In this document: piece by piece, positions 46,113-56,460 of the stretch
Layout: each line of letters begins with the position of its first letter
How positions within the stretch are numbered: position 1 is the stretch's first letter
NCBI RefSeq assembly: GCF_000577275.2
Contig: NZ_HG916852.1
Location: forward strand, 437,001-501,000
DNA from: Rhizobium favelukesii
GTDB taxonomy: Bacteria > Pseudomonadota > Alphaproteobacteria > Rhizobiales > Rhizobiaceae
Reading direction: 5' to 3'
DNA length: 64,000 bases
Position numbers and translations under genes: made by a program
Notes under the pieces: generated by a model
Database searches by the model: none
Told to the model about the DNA's origin: nothing
Seen by the model: the letters and a program-made list of their open reading frames with translations, nothing else

Positions 46113-46141
46113 TTGACATTTTGGTAACTTCTGGCTAGAAG
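46113..46141 (+). promoter_or_regulatory. Candidate promoter of hpf
   Basis: A perfect TTGACA (46113-46118), 17 bases, then TAGAAG (46136-46141), a poor -10. It lies in the 253-base rpoN-hpf gap, giving a leader of about 165 nt. Separate expression of hpf from rpoN is plausible. Confidence 0.35.
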
Positions 46142-46311
46142 CGCGCCGCAATTGGCGCTGTGGACAGCGTTGGAAGTTATCCCCATCATCCTCAGGGCGC
46201 CTGAAGCCGGGAACTTCGGCCGATCTTGCTTGGGATCGCGCGAAGTGCTTGGATGAGGGTGAGCCTTGGCGTAAACTGGTACTCGCAAACCACTATAAGA
46301 AGGGAAACTCC

Positions 46312-46887
46312 ATGAGTGTGCGTGTATCCGGTAAACATATGGAAATTGGTGACTCGTTCCGTCAGCGGATTGAGGACCAAATCGGTGTAGCCGTCACGAA
46401 ATACTTCGACGGAGGGTATTCTGGTCAGGTGATCGTGCAAAAGGCCAACGCCCGGTTTTCCGCCGACTGCAAGCTCCATCTCGATAGCGGAGTTGTATTG
46501 CATGCCGCCGGAGAGGCGATGGATCCGCAGTTGGCTTTCGATGCCGCTTCCGAACGGATCGAGAAGCGTCTTCGCCGCTACAAGCGCAAGCTGAAGGATC
46601 ACCACTCCGGAAATCACCAGAATGGTTCTGCTGAAGTCGCGTACACCGTCATGGATGGGATGTCGGACCAGGACGACGAGATTCCAGACGACTTCGCGCC
46701 GGCGATTGTCGCTGAAAGTACCAAGCAACTGAAAACAATGTCGGTAGCGACCGCCGTGATGGCGCTCGACATGACGGACGAGCCGCTGCTGCTGTTCCGT
46801 AGCCCCGGCAAGGAACAACTAAACATCGTTTATCGTCGCCATGACGGTAACATTGGCTGGATTGATGCAGCCAGCATCAAAAGCTGA
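46312..46887 (+). CDS. hpf: Long-form ribosome hibernation promoting factor
   Basis: 191 residues. The N-terminal S30AE domain (MSVRVSGKHMEIGDSFRQRIEDQIG) binds the 30S decoding region; the C-terminal domain (DEPLLLFRSPGKEQLNIVYRRHDGNIGWID) is the dimerisation module of long HPF, which makes 100S ribosomes in stationary phase. GAAGGG is upstream of ATG 46312. The gene sits in the conserved rpoN-hpf-ptsN cluster. Confidence 0.93.
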   Translation: MSVRVSGKHMEIGDSFRQRIEDQIGVAVTKYFDGGYSGQVIVQKANARFSADCKLHLDSGVVLHAAGEAMDPQLAFDAASERIEKRLRRYKRKLKDHHSGNHQNGSAEVAYTVMDGMSDQDDEIPDDFAPAIVAESTKQLKTMSVATAVMALDMTDEPLLLFRSPGKEQLNIVYRRHDGNIGWIDAASIKS

Positions 46888-46900
46888 GATCAGGCGATGG

Positions 46901-46919
46901 GCGGCAGTTAGGCTGCCGC
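46901..46919 (+). other. Hairpin between hpf and ptsN
   Basis: GCGGCAG (46901-46907), loop TTAGG, CTGCCGC (46913-46919), followed by TCTCCCTTTCTT. It could attenuate transcription into ptsN or stabilise the hpf message. The following T-run is interrupted, so complete termination is unlikely. Confidence 0.4.
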
Positions 46920-46950
46920 TCTCCCTTTCTTGGCGCAGAAGGAAAATAAA

Positions 46951-47415
46951 ATGGCTTTGGCAGATTTGCTGCAGCAAAATGCGATCATTCCCGCCCTCAG
47001 GGTAAATTCCAAGAAACAACTCCTCCAGGAATTGGCTGCAAAGGCGTCGAAAGTCACAGGACTTTCGGAGCGGGAAATTTTCGATGTTGTCCTGCAGCGC
47101 GAGCGCCTGGGCTCGACCGGCGTCGGAAACGGCATCGCCATACCGCACGGCAAACTCGCAAGCGTCCACTCCATCGTCGGCATCTTCGCACGTCTCGATC
47201 AGCCGGTGGATTTTGAGGCGCTGGACGATCAGCCCGTCGATCTGGTGTTTCTGCTCCTCGCGCCGGAAGGCGCAGGCGCCGATCACCTCAAGGCGCTGTC
47301 GCGCATCGCCCGCGTGCTGCGCGACCACGATCTCGTCGCCAAGCTGCGTGCGACCGACTCTGCTTCGGCGATTTATGCCTTCCTCAACGAGGAGCAGACC
47401 TCGAACGCAGCTTGA
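46951..47415 (+). CDS. ptsN: Nitrogen PTS enzyme IIA (EIIA-Ntr)
   Basis: 154 residues. The phospho-acceptor is His66 in GNGIAIPHGK. PtsN is the end of the PTS-Ntr phosphorelay, influencing potassium transport, nitrogen and carbon balance; in rhizobia it affects dicarboxylate and exopolysaccharide genes. AAGGAAAATAAA precedes ATG 46951. An upstream extension of seven codons is not needed. A strong terminator follows. Confidence 0.95.
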   Translation: MALADLLQQNAIIPALRVNSKKQLLQELAAKASKVTGLSEREIFDVVLQRERLGSTGVGNGIAIPHGKLASVHSIVGIFARLDQPVDFEALDDQPVDLVFLLLAPEGAGADHLKALSRIARVLRDHDLVAKLRATDSASAIYAFLNEEQTSNAA

Positions 47416-47431
47416 GCATTCAATATTCCAG

Positions 47432-47465
47432 AAAAAAGGCGCCTGATTGTTCAGGCGCCTTTTTT
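47432..47465. terminator. Strong bidirectional intrinsic terminator after ptsN
   Basis: AAAAAAGGCGCCTGA (47432-47446), loop TTGT, TCAGGCGCCTTTTTT (47451-47465): a 15-bp perfect stem with a T-run in either direction. It closes the lpt-rpoN-hpf-ptsN region and can also serve the convergent chemoreceptor gene ending at 47489. Confidence 0.92.
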
Positions 47466-47488
47466 CGTTTCAAGCCATCGGACTCGGC

Positions 47489-49829
47489 TTAGAACTCTTC
47501 CCAGTTGTCCTGGGCGAGCGCGGCCGAACCGTGCGCCTGAGGAACCGCGCGGCGTGGTGGTGGTGCGGCTGCCGGGCGATAGGCTGGTGCCGCGCTCGGC
47601 GCGCGCATCTGCTGAGCCGTGGAGCGCAGCGCCGAAGCGTGGCCCATGCCGGATACGCGGAAGCGCGTCACGAGTTGCTTCAGAGTCTGGGCTTCATCGT
47701 TGAGCGTGACGCTGGCGGCCGTCGTCTCCTCGACCATGGCGGCGTTCTGCTGGGTAACCTGGTCCATCTGGTTCATGGCCTGGTTGATCTCCTTCAGGCC
47801 AATCGTCTGTTCGCTGGCTGATGCCGAGATCTGGCGGATAAGGCCATTGATGCCCATGACCTGCTCGGAGATCTTGTGCAGCGTATCGCCGGCGCGACCG
47901 ACCAGATCCACGCCTTCCTTGACCTGCACGGCCGAGGTGTTGATGAGCGTCTTGATCTCTTTGGCGGGCATTGGCGGAACGCTGTGCCAGCTCACGGACT
48001 TCCTGTGCGACAACGGCGAAGCCCTTGCCGGCTTCACCGGCACGCGCTGCTTCGACGCCGGCATTCAGCGCCAGCAGGTTGGTCTGGAAGGCGATCTCGT
48101 CGATGACGCCGATGATACGCGAGACCTCGGTGGACGACTGCTCGATGCCCTGCATCGAAGCGATCGCCTTGCGCACCACTTCGCCCGACTTTTCCGCATC
48201 CTCGCAGGCGAGGTTGACGTTGTCGGCAGCTGTGCGGGCGTTCTCCGCGCTGGAATTGACCTGCGCGGTGAGCTCGTTGAGGGCCGCTGCGGTCTCTTCC
48301 AGGCTTGCTGCCTGCTGCTCGGTGCGCTTGGCGAGATCGGAGGCGCTGCCACTGATTTCGCTCGTGCCCGAGCCGATGTTCACGACGCTGAGGTTCATCG
48401 TGTTGATGGTTTCTTCGAGGCTTTCCAGCGCCGCGTTGAAATCCTGCTTCAGCTTGGCGTATTCGCCCGGGAAGTCCTCGGTGATGCGGTGGCCGAGATT
48501 GCCTTGTGACAGCTCCGACAGGCCGGAGCCGACGATCGAGACGATGTGACGCTGCAACGTAATCGACTGATGCCGCCCGGTTTCCGACCGACCGCGCTCG
48601 GCTTCGGCTGCATCACGCTGGCTGTTTGCCTCGGCTTGAAGGCGCTGCGTGTCGGCGAGCGCAAAGCGGAAGCCTTCAAGGGCCTTGGCCACGGAGCCGA
48701 TCTCGTCGGCGCGATCCTGACCGGCGACCGGCTGTTCGTAGCGGCCGTCGCTGAGCGCCTTGACGCTGGCAACGAGACTGCCGATCGGGCGCTGAACGAG
48801 GGAGCGGACGGCGAGATAGAGCGCGAGCATGACGGCTGCGAGCACGAGGATGCCGGCGGCGACCATCATGAAGGTCTGATCCTGAACGGGCGCGTTGATG
48901 GCCGTGTGCGGCACGTCGACGAGGATGACCCAGGTCGTGTTCACATCGGGCAGGGCGAAGGGATAGACGACGCGGTCGAACGGCTCGTAGCCGTCAAAGG
49001 TCAGATTTTTGACGACCGATGGCTGCAGGGTCGAGAGCGCGCTCTTCACCGCATCCGCGCCTTCGCCGTCATAGTCCTTCATGGAAAGCTCGGCGATTGG
49101 CGCGACGATCCATTTGCCGGTCTCTGAGAGCAGCGTGACGCGGCCAGAGCCGAAGGGATGAAGTGTCGAGAGCTTGTCCCGGAGCGACTTCAGGGAGATA
49201 TCGACGCCACTGACGCCGATCAGCTTGCCGCCCGACATGACCGGGTAGGCAATCGAGGTCATGGCCGTATTCTCGCCGGTCGTCGTCTCGGCATAAGGCG
49301 GCGACAGCGCGCCCTTCTTGCTTTCCGCGGCGAGCGCGTACCAGGCAGCCTTGTAGTCGGAATCGAAGGTCGAGAAGGTGAAGCCGCCGTCCTTGCTCTT
49401 CGTCCAGTACGGGTTGAAGGTGCCATCCTTGGCGGCGCCGAAATCGACCTTGCCGGCCATCGAAGGCGACTGGCCGTCGAAGGCGTTCGGCTCTTCGGCA
49501 AACCAACTGCCGAAGGCGAACTGGTTGCGCTCGACGTTTGCCTTCAGCATGTCTAAAACGGCCTTGCGGTCGAGATACTTCCCTTCCTGACCGCGGCCGA
49601 TGGTGCCGGCCATTGAGCGTGCGGCCCCTGCCAATTCGCCAACGGAGGAGGCGACCTCGTTGGCGATCGCCTTCGCCTCCAGATCGGCCTGATCCATGGT
49701 GAGCGTCTGGACACGGTTGCGCGTCTCACCGATGAGGAAGAAGTTCGAAACGAGGAGGACGAGGGCGATGGCAATGCCGGTAATGAGGATAAGCTTGGCT
49801 GCAAGCGACTTCATGCGAAAGATGAACAT
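47489..49829 (-). pseudogene. Methyl-accepting chemotaxis protein with a one-base frameshift
   Basis: Intact architecture across two frames: ATG 49829 (GAGGAATCC upstream), membrane helix (about 7-29), a periplasmic dCache-type sensor, second helix ([21 protein letters not shown]), HAMP, then the signalling hairpin. At 47966-47968 the plus strand has GGG where GG would keep the frame: ELAQRSANA continues as RQRDQD instead of AKEIKTLI, running to a stop at 47694. The displaced frame encodes the rest of the domain and ends in DNWEEF, close to the NWETF pentapeptide that tethers CheR/CheB. A real frameshift or a sequencing error would both look like this. The ligand is unknown. Confidence 0.85.
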
Positions 49830-50049
49830 GGATTCCTCGGGGAGCAAGGATGTGCCGAACGGGGCATTCATCGGCACAGGGGACGAAGGCGTCGCCCCCT
49901 CATGGAGCAGCCGTTACAGAGGCCGGCCCCTGAGAGGGGTCCGGTGATGGCTGGAACATCGCCGGAAATCTCTTAAATTTGAATGAAATCCAAAGAAAAT
50001 CGAAGGTATCCGCGCCAAGCGGCCCAAGCATGCCGCCGTGAGAATTGCT

Positions 50050-50949
50050 TTATAGCTTGTTTGCGACTTCGGCGCTGGACGGTATCGATGGCTGTGCACC
50101 TTGCTTGAGGCAGGCGAGCGAACCCGCGATCGCTGCTCGGCGTAGCGATGCCTCGAAATCGAGCCCTTCGTCGAGGCTTGCGGCGAAGTAGCCACAGAAG
50201 GTGTCGCCGGCGCCGACCGTATCGACCGGCTCGATCTTCAGCCCCTTGGCGCGCGAGATGCCGCCATCGCGGATTGCGATGACCCCGTCTGCACCGAGCG
50301 TCACGATCAGGGTTTGCCCGGTTTCGGCATTCAGACGCTTCAGCGCGGCCTCGCGATCGTCGGACCCCATGGTTTCCTGGCCGGCAAGGCGCTCGAACTC
50401 TGTTTCATTCGCAATCACGATGTCGGCAAGACGGCCGAGGCGTGCAGCGTCGTCGATCAGCGGCGCAAGGTTGAGCACCGTCGTGACCCCCTTCGCCCGG
50501 GCGCCGGCCAACGCGCGCTCCACGGCCGGAACCGGCACCTCGAGCTGCAGCATCAGAATGTCGCCTTTGTTCATCGCTGATATCGCTGCGTCGGCGTCGG
50601 CTGGTGTCACCGTGCCGTTCGCACCGGGCACCACCGCAATCATGTTCTCGCCGTCGCCGCCGACGAGGATCAGTGCGGTTCCGGTCGGCTCGTCGGCCTG
50701 CTTGACGGTTTCAAGCCCCGTGCCGGCCTCCTTCAGCAATGCGAGCGCCGCCTCGGCAAAGCCGTCCCGACCGACGGCCCCTGCCATGTGAACGGCGCGC
50801 CCGGCGCGTCGCGCGGCAAGCGCCTGGTTGGCGCCCTTGCCGCCCGCCGCCGTCGAGAATCCATTGCCGGCGACCGTTTCGCCGGGTTTAGGCAAGCGCG
50901 CAGTGGTGGCGATGAGGTCCATATTGATAGAGCCGAAAACTGTGATCAT
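50050..50949 (-). CDS. rbsK: Ribokinase (PfkB family)
   Basis: 299 residues. The N-terminal GSINMDLI and GGKGANQALAARR motifs and the C-terminal catalytic DTVGAGDTFCGYF (PfkB signature 2) identify ribokinase. It phosphorylates ribose at O5. No rbs transporter genes adjoin it, so the ribose could come from nucleoside breakdown (inference). ATG 50949 (MITVFGSI) is preferred over a start five codons upstream. The 220 bases between it and the chemoreceptor hold no gene. Confidence 0.9.
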   Translation of the reverse strand: MITVFGSINMDLIATTARLPKPGETVAGNGFSTAAGGKGANQALAARRAGRAVHMAGAVGRDGFAEAALALLKEAGTGLETVKQADEPTGTALILVGGDGENMIAVVPGANGTVTPADADAAISAMNKGDILMLQLEVPVPAVERALAGARAKGVTTVLNLAPLIDDAARLGRLADIVIANETEFERLAGQETMGSDDREAALKRLNAETGQTLIVTLGADGVIAIRDGGISRAKGLKIEPVDTVGAGDTFCGYFAASLDEGLDFEASLRRAAIAGSLACLKQGAQPSIPSSAEVANKL

Positions 50950-50996
50950 GGGTGTCCCGTCCAATGCTTTCTTGGGCGCGACACTGCCCGAAGGCC

Positions 50997-52229
50997 TTAC
51001 TCGTCGTCAACCACCCTGAGCTTGAGAAGCCCACTGCGGCTGTCGACGGATTTCGGCGCGGCGTCATTGTCTCGTGCCGTGGTCTTGCTGTTGCTGTTGT
51101 CACCGCCCTCGAACTCCAGAGCCTCGATCTTCACTCCACGCTTGTTCAGCTTGTCGGCGGACGTGACGATCATGTCGACGTCCTTCTGCGCCAAAGCGAA
51201 ATGCCCCTGCAGCTTGCGGACGCGCTCGTCGAGGCGACCGAGATCGTCCATCAGGTTTGCGACTTCACCCTGGATGACGTGTGCCTGGGCCCGCATCCGT
51301 TGATCCTTTAGGACGGCCTGAATGACCTGGATGGAGAGCATCAGCAGCGAAGGTGACACGATGACGATTCGCGATCGGTGCGCCTTCTGCACGACTGCTT
51401 CGAAATTCTCGTGGATCTCGGCGAAGATCGATTCAGACGGCACGAACATGAAGGCCGTGTCCTGCGTCTCTCCCTGGATCAGGTATTTCTCAGAGATATC
51501 GCGGATATGCGTTTCCATGTCGCGACGGAACTGCTGCGAGGCGACCTTGGCTCCATCCGGTCCGCCCGCGTCTCGGATCGCGTTCCAGGCTTCAAGCGGG
51601 AATTTCGCATCGATCACCAGGGGCGGCGCGCCGTTGGGCATCCGGATGGTGCAGTCGGGACGCGAGCCGTTGGACAGCGTTTGCTGGAATCCATAGGCGC
51701 CCATCGGCAGGCCATCGGCGACAATCGTCTCCATGCGCGATTGGCCGAAAGCGCCGCGTGTCTGTTTATTGGAAAGGATCGCTTGCAGGCCGACGACGTC
51801 CTTCGCCAGCGTTTGTATGTTGTTTTGGGCAGCATCGATGACGGCGAGACGCTCCTGCAGCCGTTGTAGGTTCTCGTGCGTCGACTTGGTCTGTTCGGTG
51901 ATCGTCGTGCTGACGCGCTGCGACATTCCGTCCAGGCGCTGGTTGATCGCCTGGTTCAGCTCAGATTGCCTCGAGCCGAACACTTCGGCCATCGTCGACA
52001 TGCGCCCGTGCATTTCCGCCTGGATCTTCAAAAGCTCGGCCATGCGCGCATCCGCCTCGGCGGCGCGGAAGCTCGCCACCTCTGCCTGCTCTCTTCGCAC
52101 CTGCCCGCTGTGGGCGACAAGGACGATCAAAAGCAGGATCAGCGCGGCAATTGCGCCTCCGGCGAGCGCCAGCATGGCGGGGCTTATCTGCGACAGGGCG
52201 AGGAGAAGCGACTCAGCGTTGGTGTTCAT
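50997..52229 (-). CDS. rmuC: DNA recombination protein RmuC homologue
   Basis: 410 residues. One N-terminal membrane helix (MLALAGGAIAALILLLIVLVAH) leads into a long coiled coil (about 45-150) and the RmuC nuclease-like domain (GAYGFQQTLSNGSRPDCTIRMP, PLVIDAKFPLEAW, TAFMFVPSESIFAEI). RmuC limits inversion and rearrangement at short repeats. ATG 52229 is used; the 40 upstream in-frame codons lack family resemblance. It is divergent from the globin-coupled receptor gene. Confidence 0.92.
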   Translation of the reverse strand: MNTNAESLLLALSQISPAMLALAGGAIAALILLLIVLVAHSGQVRREQAEVASFRAAEADARMAELLKIQAEMHGRMSTMAEVFGSRQSELNQAINQRLDGMSQRVSTTITEQTKSTHENLQRLQERLAVIDAAQNNIQTLAKDVVGLQAILSNKQTRGAFGQSRMETIVADGLPMGAYGFQQTLSNGSRPDCTIRMPNGAPPLVIDAKFPLEAWNAIRDAGGPDGAKVASQQFRRDMETHIRDISEKYLIQGETQDTAFMFVPSESIFAEIHENFEAVVQKAHRSRIVIVSPSLLMLSIQVIQAVLKDQRMRAQAHVIQGEVANLMDDLGRLDERVRKLQGHFALAQKDVDMIVTSADKLNKRGVKIEALEFEGGDNSNSKTTARDNDAAPKSVDSRSGLLKLRVVDDE

Positions 52230-52380
52230 GCTTGCAACAATAGCAAACTCAAATGAGATATCTAGATCAAAACGTGAACATCCCACAGGCGTGGCGGCAG
52301 GCGAGATGACCGGAGAGAACAAACGACGGCTGACGAATCGTAAGCGCATTTAACCATTGCTCAACCATATTGCGCAAAAG

Positions 52381-52421
52381 CTCTGCTCAAATTTCCTTTC
52401 AGCATCAATCGCAAAGCAGAG
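52381..52421 (+). other. Leader inverted repeat before the globin-coupled receptor gene
   Basis: CTCTGCT (52381-52387) is the complement of AGCAGAG (52415-52421), which lies 5 bases before the ATG and contains the only purine-rich ribosome-binding candidate. Pairing would hide it. The loop is 27 bases, so stability is moderate. Confidence 0.3.
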
Positions 52422-52426
52422 ACATC

Positions 52427-53926
52427 ATGACCAGCCAGCAGTCGGACAGCGCGCTCAAGCAACGCCTCGATTTCATCGAGTTGGATGATGGAGCCCGTAC
52501 GGCGCTGCGCGAGATGCGCCCGGCAATCTCGGAGCTGCTCGGCGGCGCCCTCGACAAGTTCTACGCGAAGCTGGCGAAGACATCGGGGGTTGCGAACTTC
52601 TTTGCCGACAAGGCACATATGGGACACGCCAAGAAGCGTCAGGAAGAGCATTGGGCCAAACTGGCGGGCGGCAACTTCGACGAAAGCTACGTGAAGGGCG
52701 TGGTCGCGGTTGGCAAGACACACGCCCGCATCGGCCTCGAGCCGCGCTGGTACATCGGCGGCTATGCCTTGCTGATGAGCGAACTCGTGAAGGGCCTGAT
52801 GGCCAAGCAGTGGCCCTCGATGTTTGCCAAGCAGCAGGGCAAGGTTCTGGCCGAGAAGCTTGCCGCCGTTATCAAGGCGGCGATGTTGGATATGGATTAC
52901 TCGATCTCGGTTTACCTCGAAGCGCTTGAAGAGAGGCGCCGCAAGCTGGAGGAAGAGAGGGCGAAAGCCGAACAGGATCAGGCAATTGCGCTCGACCATC
53001 TTCGCCGCGGCCTGGAGGCCCTCTCGAACGGCGACCTCGAGGCGACCCTACCTCCTGACCTCCCTGGCAACTTCAGGGCGATGGCCGATGATTATAACCG
53101 CGCGGTTGCGGCTCTTCGCACCTCCTTCGCCTCGGTGCGGGCAACCTCTGGTGAAATCCTGAGGGGTACGGACGTGATCGCCAAGGCCACAGATGACCTT
53201 GCCGTGCGCACGGCCCAGCAAGCCGCCGGCGTCGAGGAAAGCTCGGCGGCGCTGCAGCAGCTCTCGGTCAGCGTCGGTCAGACAGCCGCAAACGCCGAAA
53301 AGGCGTCCGGCGCTGTTCGCGAGACGCAACAGAAGGCCAAGAATTCGGGCGAGCTCGTCACCAGCGCCGTTTCAGCGATGGCCGGCATCGAAAAATCGTC
53401 GACTGAGATCGCGAAGATCATCGGCGTGATCGATGAGATTGCGTTCCAAACCAATCTGCTGGCGCTGAATGCCGGCGTTGAAGCTGCGCGTGCTGGCGAT
53501 GCGGGCAAGGGTTTTGCCGTCGTGGCGCAGGAGGTTCGCCAGCTCGCACAGCGCACGGCAGACGCGGCCAAGGCGATCAAGAATCTGATCTCGGAAAGCT
53601 CGACACAGGTGAACGAAGGGGTGGACATTGTCAGCAGCACCGGAGAGGCACTAAACGACATGATCAACCGCATCGATATCATCAACCGCTTCGTTGCCGA
53701 TATCGCCGCTGCCGCACGCGATCAGGCAACCGGGGTTGACGAGGTCAGCGTCGCCATCCGCAACATGGACACGATCACGCAGCAGAACTCAGGAATGGTG
53801 GAGAACACCTCTTCCGAGACTCGGCGCCTGCGCGGCGAAGTCGACAATCTGATCGCGCTGCTGCAGCGCTTCCGTACCGGCGTCGAGCATCGTTCGCTGG
53901 CCGTTCCGCGCCGCGCCGCCCGATAG
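52427..53926 (+). CDS. Globin-coupled (protoglobin) methyl-accepting chemotaxis protein, IcpA/HemAT-like
   Basis: 499 residues, no membrane helix. The first 180 residues are a protoglobin sensor with the proximal heme histidine at His99 in [22 protein letters not shown] helical HAMP-like linker follows, then the signalling domain with [21 protein letters not shown]. HemAT-type receptors sense oxygen. Rhizobial IcpA, a soluble receptor, is the likely counterpart (recollection). ATG 52427 is chosen. It lacks the NWETF-type tail that ends the neighbouring frameshifted receptor. Confidence 0.9.
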   Translation: MTSQQSDSALKQRLDFIELDDGARTALREMRPAISELLGGALDKFYAKLAKTSGVANFFADKAHMGHAKKRQEEHWAKLAGGNFDESYVKGVVAVGKTHARIGLEPRWYIGGYALLMSELVKGLMAKQWPSMFAKQQGKVLAEKLAAVIKAAMLDMDYSISVYLEALEERRRKLEEERAKAEQDQAIALDHLRRGLEALSNGDLEATLPPDLPGNFRAMADDYNRAVAALRTSFASVRATSGEILRGTDVIAKATDDLAVRTAQQAAGVEESSAALQQLSVSVGQTAANAEKASGAVRETQQKAKNSGELVTSAVSAMAGIEKSSTEIAKIIGVIDEIAFQTNLLALNAGVEAARAGDAGKGFAVVAQEVRQLAQRTADAAKAIKNLISESSTQVNEGVDIVSSTGEALNDMINRIDIINRFVADIAAAARDQATGVDEVSVAIRNMDTITQQNSGMVENTSSETRRLRGEVDNLIALLQRFRTGVEHRSLAVPRRAAR

Positions 53927-54020
53927 GAACGCGGCGAAATTCCGGGCTGGGGCGTAAAAAAGCGCTCCACCTGCCTGCCGGATAATTCCATCCTGGAAAA
54001 AGATGCGTTATGGGAACGCC

Positions 54021-54539
54021 ATGACCATCAAGCCACTCATCATTCTTCCCGATCCGCTGCTTCGTCAGGTTTCCAAGCCGATCGAGCGCGTCGATGCCGA
54101 TTTTCAGCGCCTTGCCGACGACATGCTTGAAACCATGTACGATGCGCCGGGTATCGGCCTTGCTGCCATCCAGATCGGCGTGCCGCGCCGCATGCTGGTC
54201 ATTGATGTTTCCCGCGAAGGCGAAGAGAAGCAACCGCTGGTTTTCGTCAACCCAGACGTCGTCGCCTCTTCCGATGAACGTTCGGTGTATGAGGAGGGAT
54301 GCCTCTCCATTCCCGACTATTACGCTGAAGTCGAGCGACCTGCGACCGTGACGGTCAAGTACCTCGACCGCGACGGCAAGGAGCAGATGGTGGAGGCCGA
54401 CGGCTTGCTCGCCACCTGCCTGCAGCACGAGATCGACCACTTGAACGGCGTGCTTTTCATCGACCACATTTCCCGTCTGAAGCGCGACATGGTCGTCAAG
54501 AAGTTCACCAAGGCGGCGAAGTCGACGAAGGCTCTCTAA
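54021..54539 (+). CDS. def: Peptide deformylase
   Basis: 172 residues. All three metal motifs are intact: [18 protein letters not shown] (Cys94) and QHEIDHLNG (His136, His140, Glu137). It removes the N-formyl group from nascent proteins and is placed just before fmt, which makes that formyl group. GGGAACG precedes ATG 54021; an in-frame start six codons earlier is discounted. Confidence 0.97.
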   Translation: MTIKPLIILPDPLLRQVSKPIERVDADFQRLADDMLETMYDAPGIGLAAIQIGVPRRMLVIDVSREGEEKQPLVFVNPDVVASSDERSVYEEGCLSIPDYYAEVERPATVTVKYLDRDGKEQMVEADGLLATCLQHEIDHLNGVLFIDHISRLKRDMVVKKFTKAAKSTKAL

Positions 54540-54712
54540 CCCGGACGTCCGTCGGTGCGGCCCTGCTTGCGAGGCGCGCCGATCCGACGAAGGCGGGCAA
54601 ATGCATGGCGCCCCGCGGGCCAGCAATGTCGCGGGCAGGTGCCTGAAGGGGCTTGATCTCAAGCTCGTAAACCCGTTTGAAGACGGCTGACCGGAAACAT
54701 GGCGAGATAGAA

Positions 54713-55648
54713 ATGTCGCTTCGCATCATCTTCATGGGTACGCCCGAATTTTCTGTCCCGACCCTGCGACAGCTGGTCGACGCCGGGCACACGATCCTCG
54801 CCGTCTACACCCAACCGCCAAGGCCAGGCGGACGGCGCGGGCTGGACCTGCAGAAGTCGCCGGTGCAGCAGGCGGCCGAACTGCTCGCCATTCCGGTCTT
54901 TACCCCGGTGAATTTCAAGGATCCGGAAGAACGCGAGCGCTTCAGGGCCCATGATGCGGACGTCGCTGTGGTCGTTGCCTATGGCCTGCTGCTGCCGGAG
55001 GCGATCCTGACCGGCACGCGCTACGGCTGCTACAATGGTCATGCCTCGCTACTGCCGCGTTGGCGGGGAGCCGCCCCGATCCAGCGGGCAATCATGGCCG
55101 GCGACGAAAAGACCGGCATGATGGTGATGAAGATGGACAAAGGCCTGGATACCGGGCCAGTGGCTCTCACCAGCGAAGTCGAGATCGGTGCCAACATGAC
55201 GGCCGGAGAGTTGCACGACAAGCTGATGCATCTCGGTGCCAAGGCGATGGCGGAGGCGATGGTCAAGCTCGAGATGGGCGATCTTCCCCTGACGCCGCAG
55301 CCGTCGGACGGCGTGCTCTACGCCGCCAAGATCGACAAGGGTGAGACGCGGATCGACTTCTCCAAGGATTTTGCCGAAGTCCATAATCACATTCGCAGTC
55401 TGGCACCGTTTCCCGGCGCATGGTTCGAAGTTGCAATCGGCGGCAAGCCTGAGCGGGTGAAGGTGCTGGCCTCGGAGCTTGCGCAAGGCAGCGGCAGCGC
55501 CGGTGAACTGCTGACAGACGATCTGGTCGTTGCCTGCGAAACCGGCGCCGTTCGCCTGACCAAATTGCAAAAGGCTGGTGGCAAGCCGTTGCTGGCTGCC
55601 GACTTCCTGCGTGGAACGCCACTTGCATCAGGTACGAGGCTCCCTTGA
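54713..55648 (+). CDS. fmt: Methionyl-tRNA formyltransferase
   Basis: 311 residues. [17 protein letters not shown] opens the formyltransferase domain; [20 protein letters not shown] carries the catalytic Asn-His, and the C-terminal OB-like domain includes [12 protein letters not shown]. It formylates initiator tRNA. The 173-base gap from def holds no gene. The stop codon shares a base with the truA start. Confidence 0.97.
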   Translation: MSLRIIFMGTPEFSVPTLRQLVDAGHTILAVYTQPPRPGGRRGLDLQKSPVQQAAELLAIPVFTPVNFKDPEERERFRAHDADVAVVVAYGLLLPEAILTGTRYGCYNGHASLLPRWRGAAPIQRAIMAGDEKTGMMVMKMDKGLDTGPVALTSEVEIGANMTAGELHDKLMHLGAKAMAEAMVKLEMGDLPLTPQPSDGVLYAAKIDKGETRIDFSKDFAEVHNHIRSLAPFPGAWFEVAIGGKPERVKVLASELAQGSGSAGELLTDDLVVACETGAVRLTKLQKAGGKPLLAADFLRGTPLASGTRLP

Positions 55649-56454
55649 TGCACCGCTACCGCATGATCGTCGAATATGACGGTGGTCCTTACGTCGGCTG
55701 GCAGCGGCAGGAAAACGGGCCGTCCGTCCAGGGTGCGATCGAGAAGGCGATCCGATCGGCGAGCGGTGAGACGGTGTCGATCCGTGGGGCAGGCCGCACC
55801 GATTCCGGTGTTCATGCCACGGGTCAGGTGGTTCACGCCGATCTCGCCAGGGAATGGTCGGGCTTCAAGCTTCAGAACGCGCTCAACGCCCATCTCAAGC
55901 TGGCCGGCGAGCGCGTCGCGATCATCAGCGTGGAAGCGGCGAGTGAGTTCTTCGACGCACGGTTCTCGGCGCTGCGGCGCCACTATCTCTATCGCATCAT
56001 CAGCCGCCGGGCGCCGCTGGCGCTTGAGGCCGGCAAGGCATGGTGGGTGCCGAAGACCCTTGATCACAAGGCCATGCATGCCGCCGCGCAGACACTTGTC
56101 GGCAAGCACGATTTCTCCACGTTCCGCTCCGCCCATTGCCAGGCCAACAGCCCGATCCGCACACTCGATCGGCTGGACGTGACAAGAAGCGGCGAACTGA
56201 TCGAGATCCGCGCGACGGCCCAAAGCTTCCTGCACAACCAGATCCGGTCATTTGCGGGAACACTGAAGCTCGCCGGTGAGGGCAAATGGACGCCGAACGA
56301 TGTCCGCGCTGCGTTGGATGCCCGCGACCGCAAGGCTTGTGGCCCCGTTGCGCCGCCCGACGGGCTCTATTTCATGCAGGTCGACTATCCAGACGTCATC
56401 ACCGACCGCCACCGCTGGCTGGAGGGCAGCGATGACGGTGACGATCTATCATGA
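55648..56454 (+). CDS. truA: tRNA pseudouridine(38-40) synthase TruA
   Basis: 268 residues. The catalytic Asp lies in [21 protein letters not shown]. The other family blocks RHYLYRI and [14 protein letters not shown] are intact. The ATG at 55648 uses the last base of the fmt stop (TGATG), so translation is coupled. It is convergent with the serine hydrolase gene, whose stop is 6 bases away. Confidence 0.96.
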   Translation: MHRYRMIVEYDGGPYVGWQRQENGPSVQGAIEKAIRSASGETVSIRGAGRTDSGVHATGQVVHADLAREWSGFKLQNALNAHLKLAGERVAIISVEAASEFFDARFSALRRHYLYRIISRRAPLALEAGKAWWVPKTLDHKAMHAAAQTLVGKHDFSTFRSAHCQANSPIRTLDRLDVTRSGELIEIRATAQSFLHNQIRSFAGTLKLAGEGKWTPNDVRAALDARDRKACGPVAPPDGLYFMQVDYPDVITDRHRWLEGSDDGDDLS

Positions 56455-56460
56455 CCTGGC

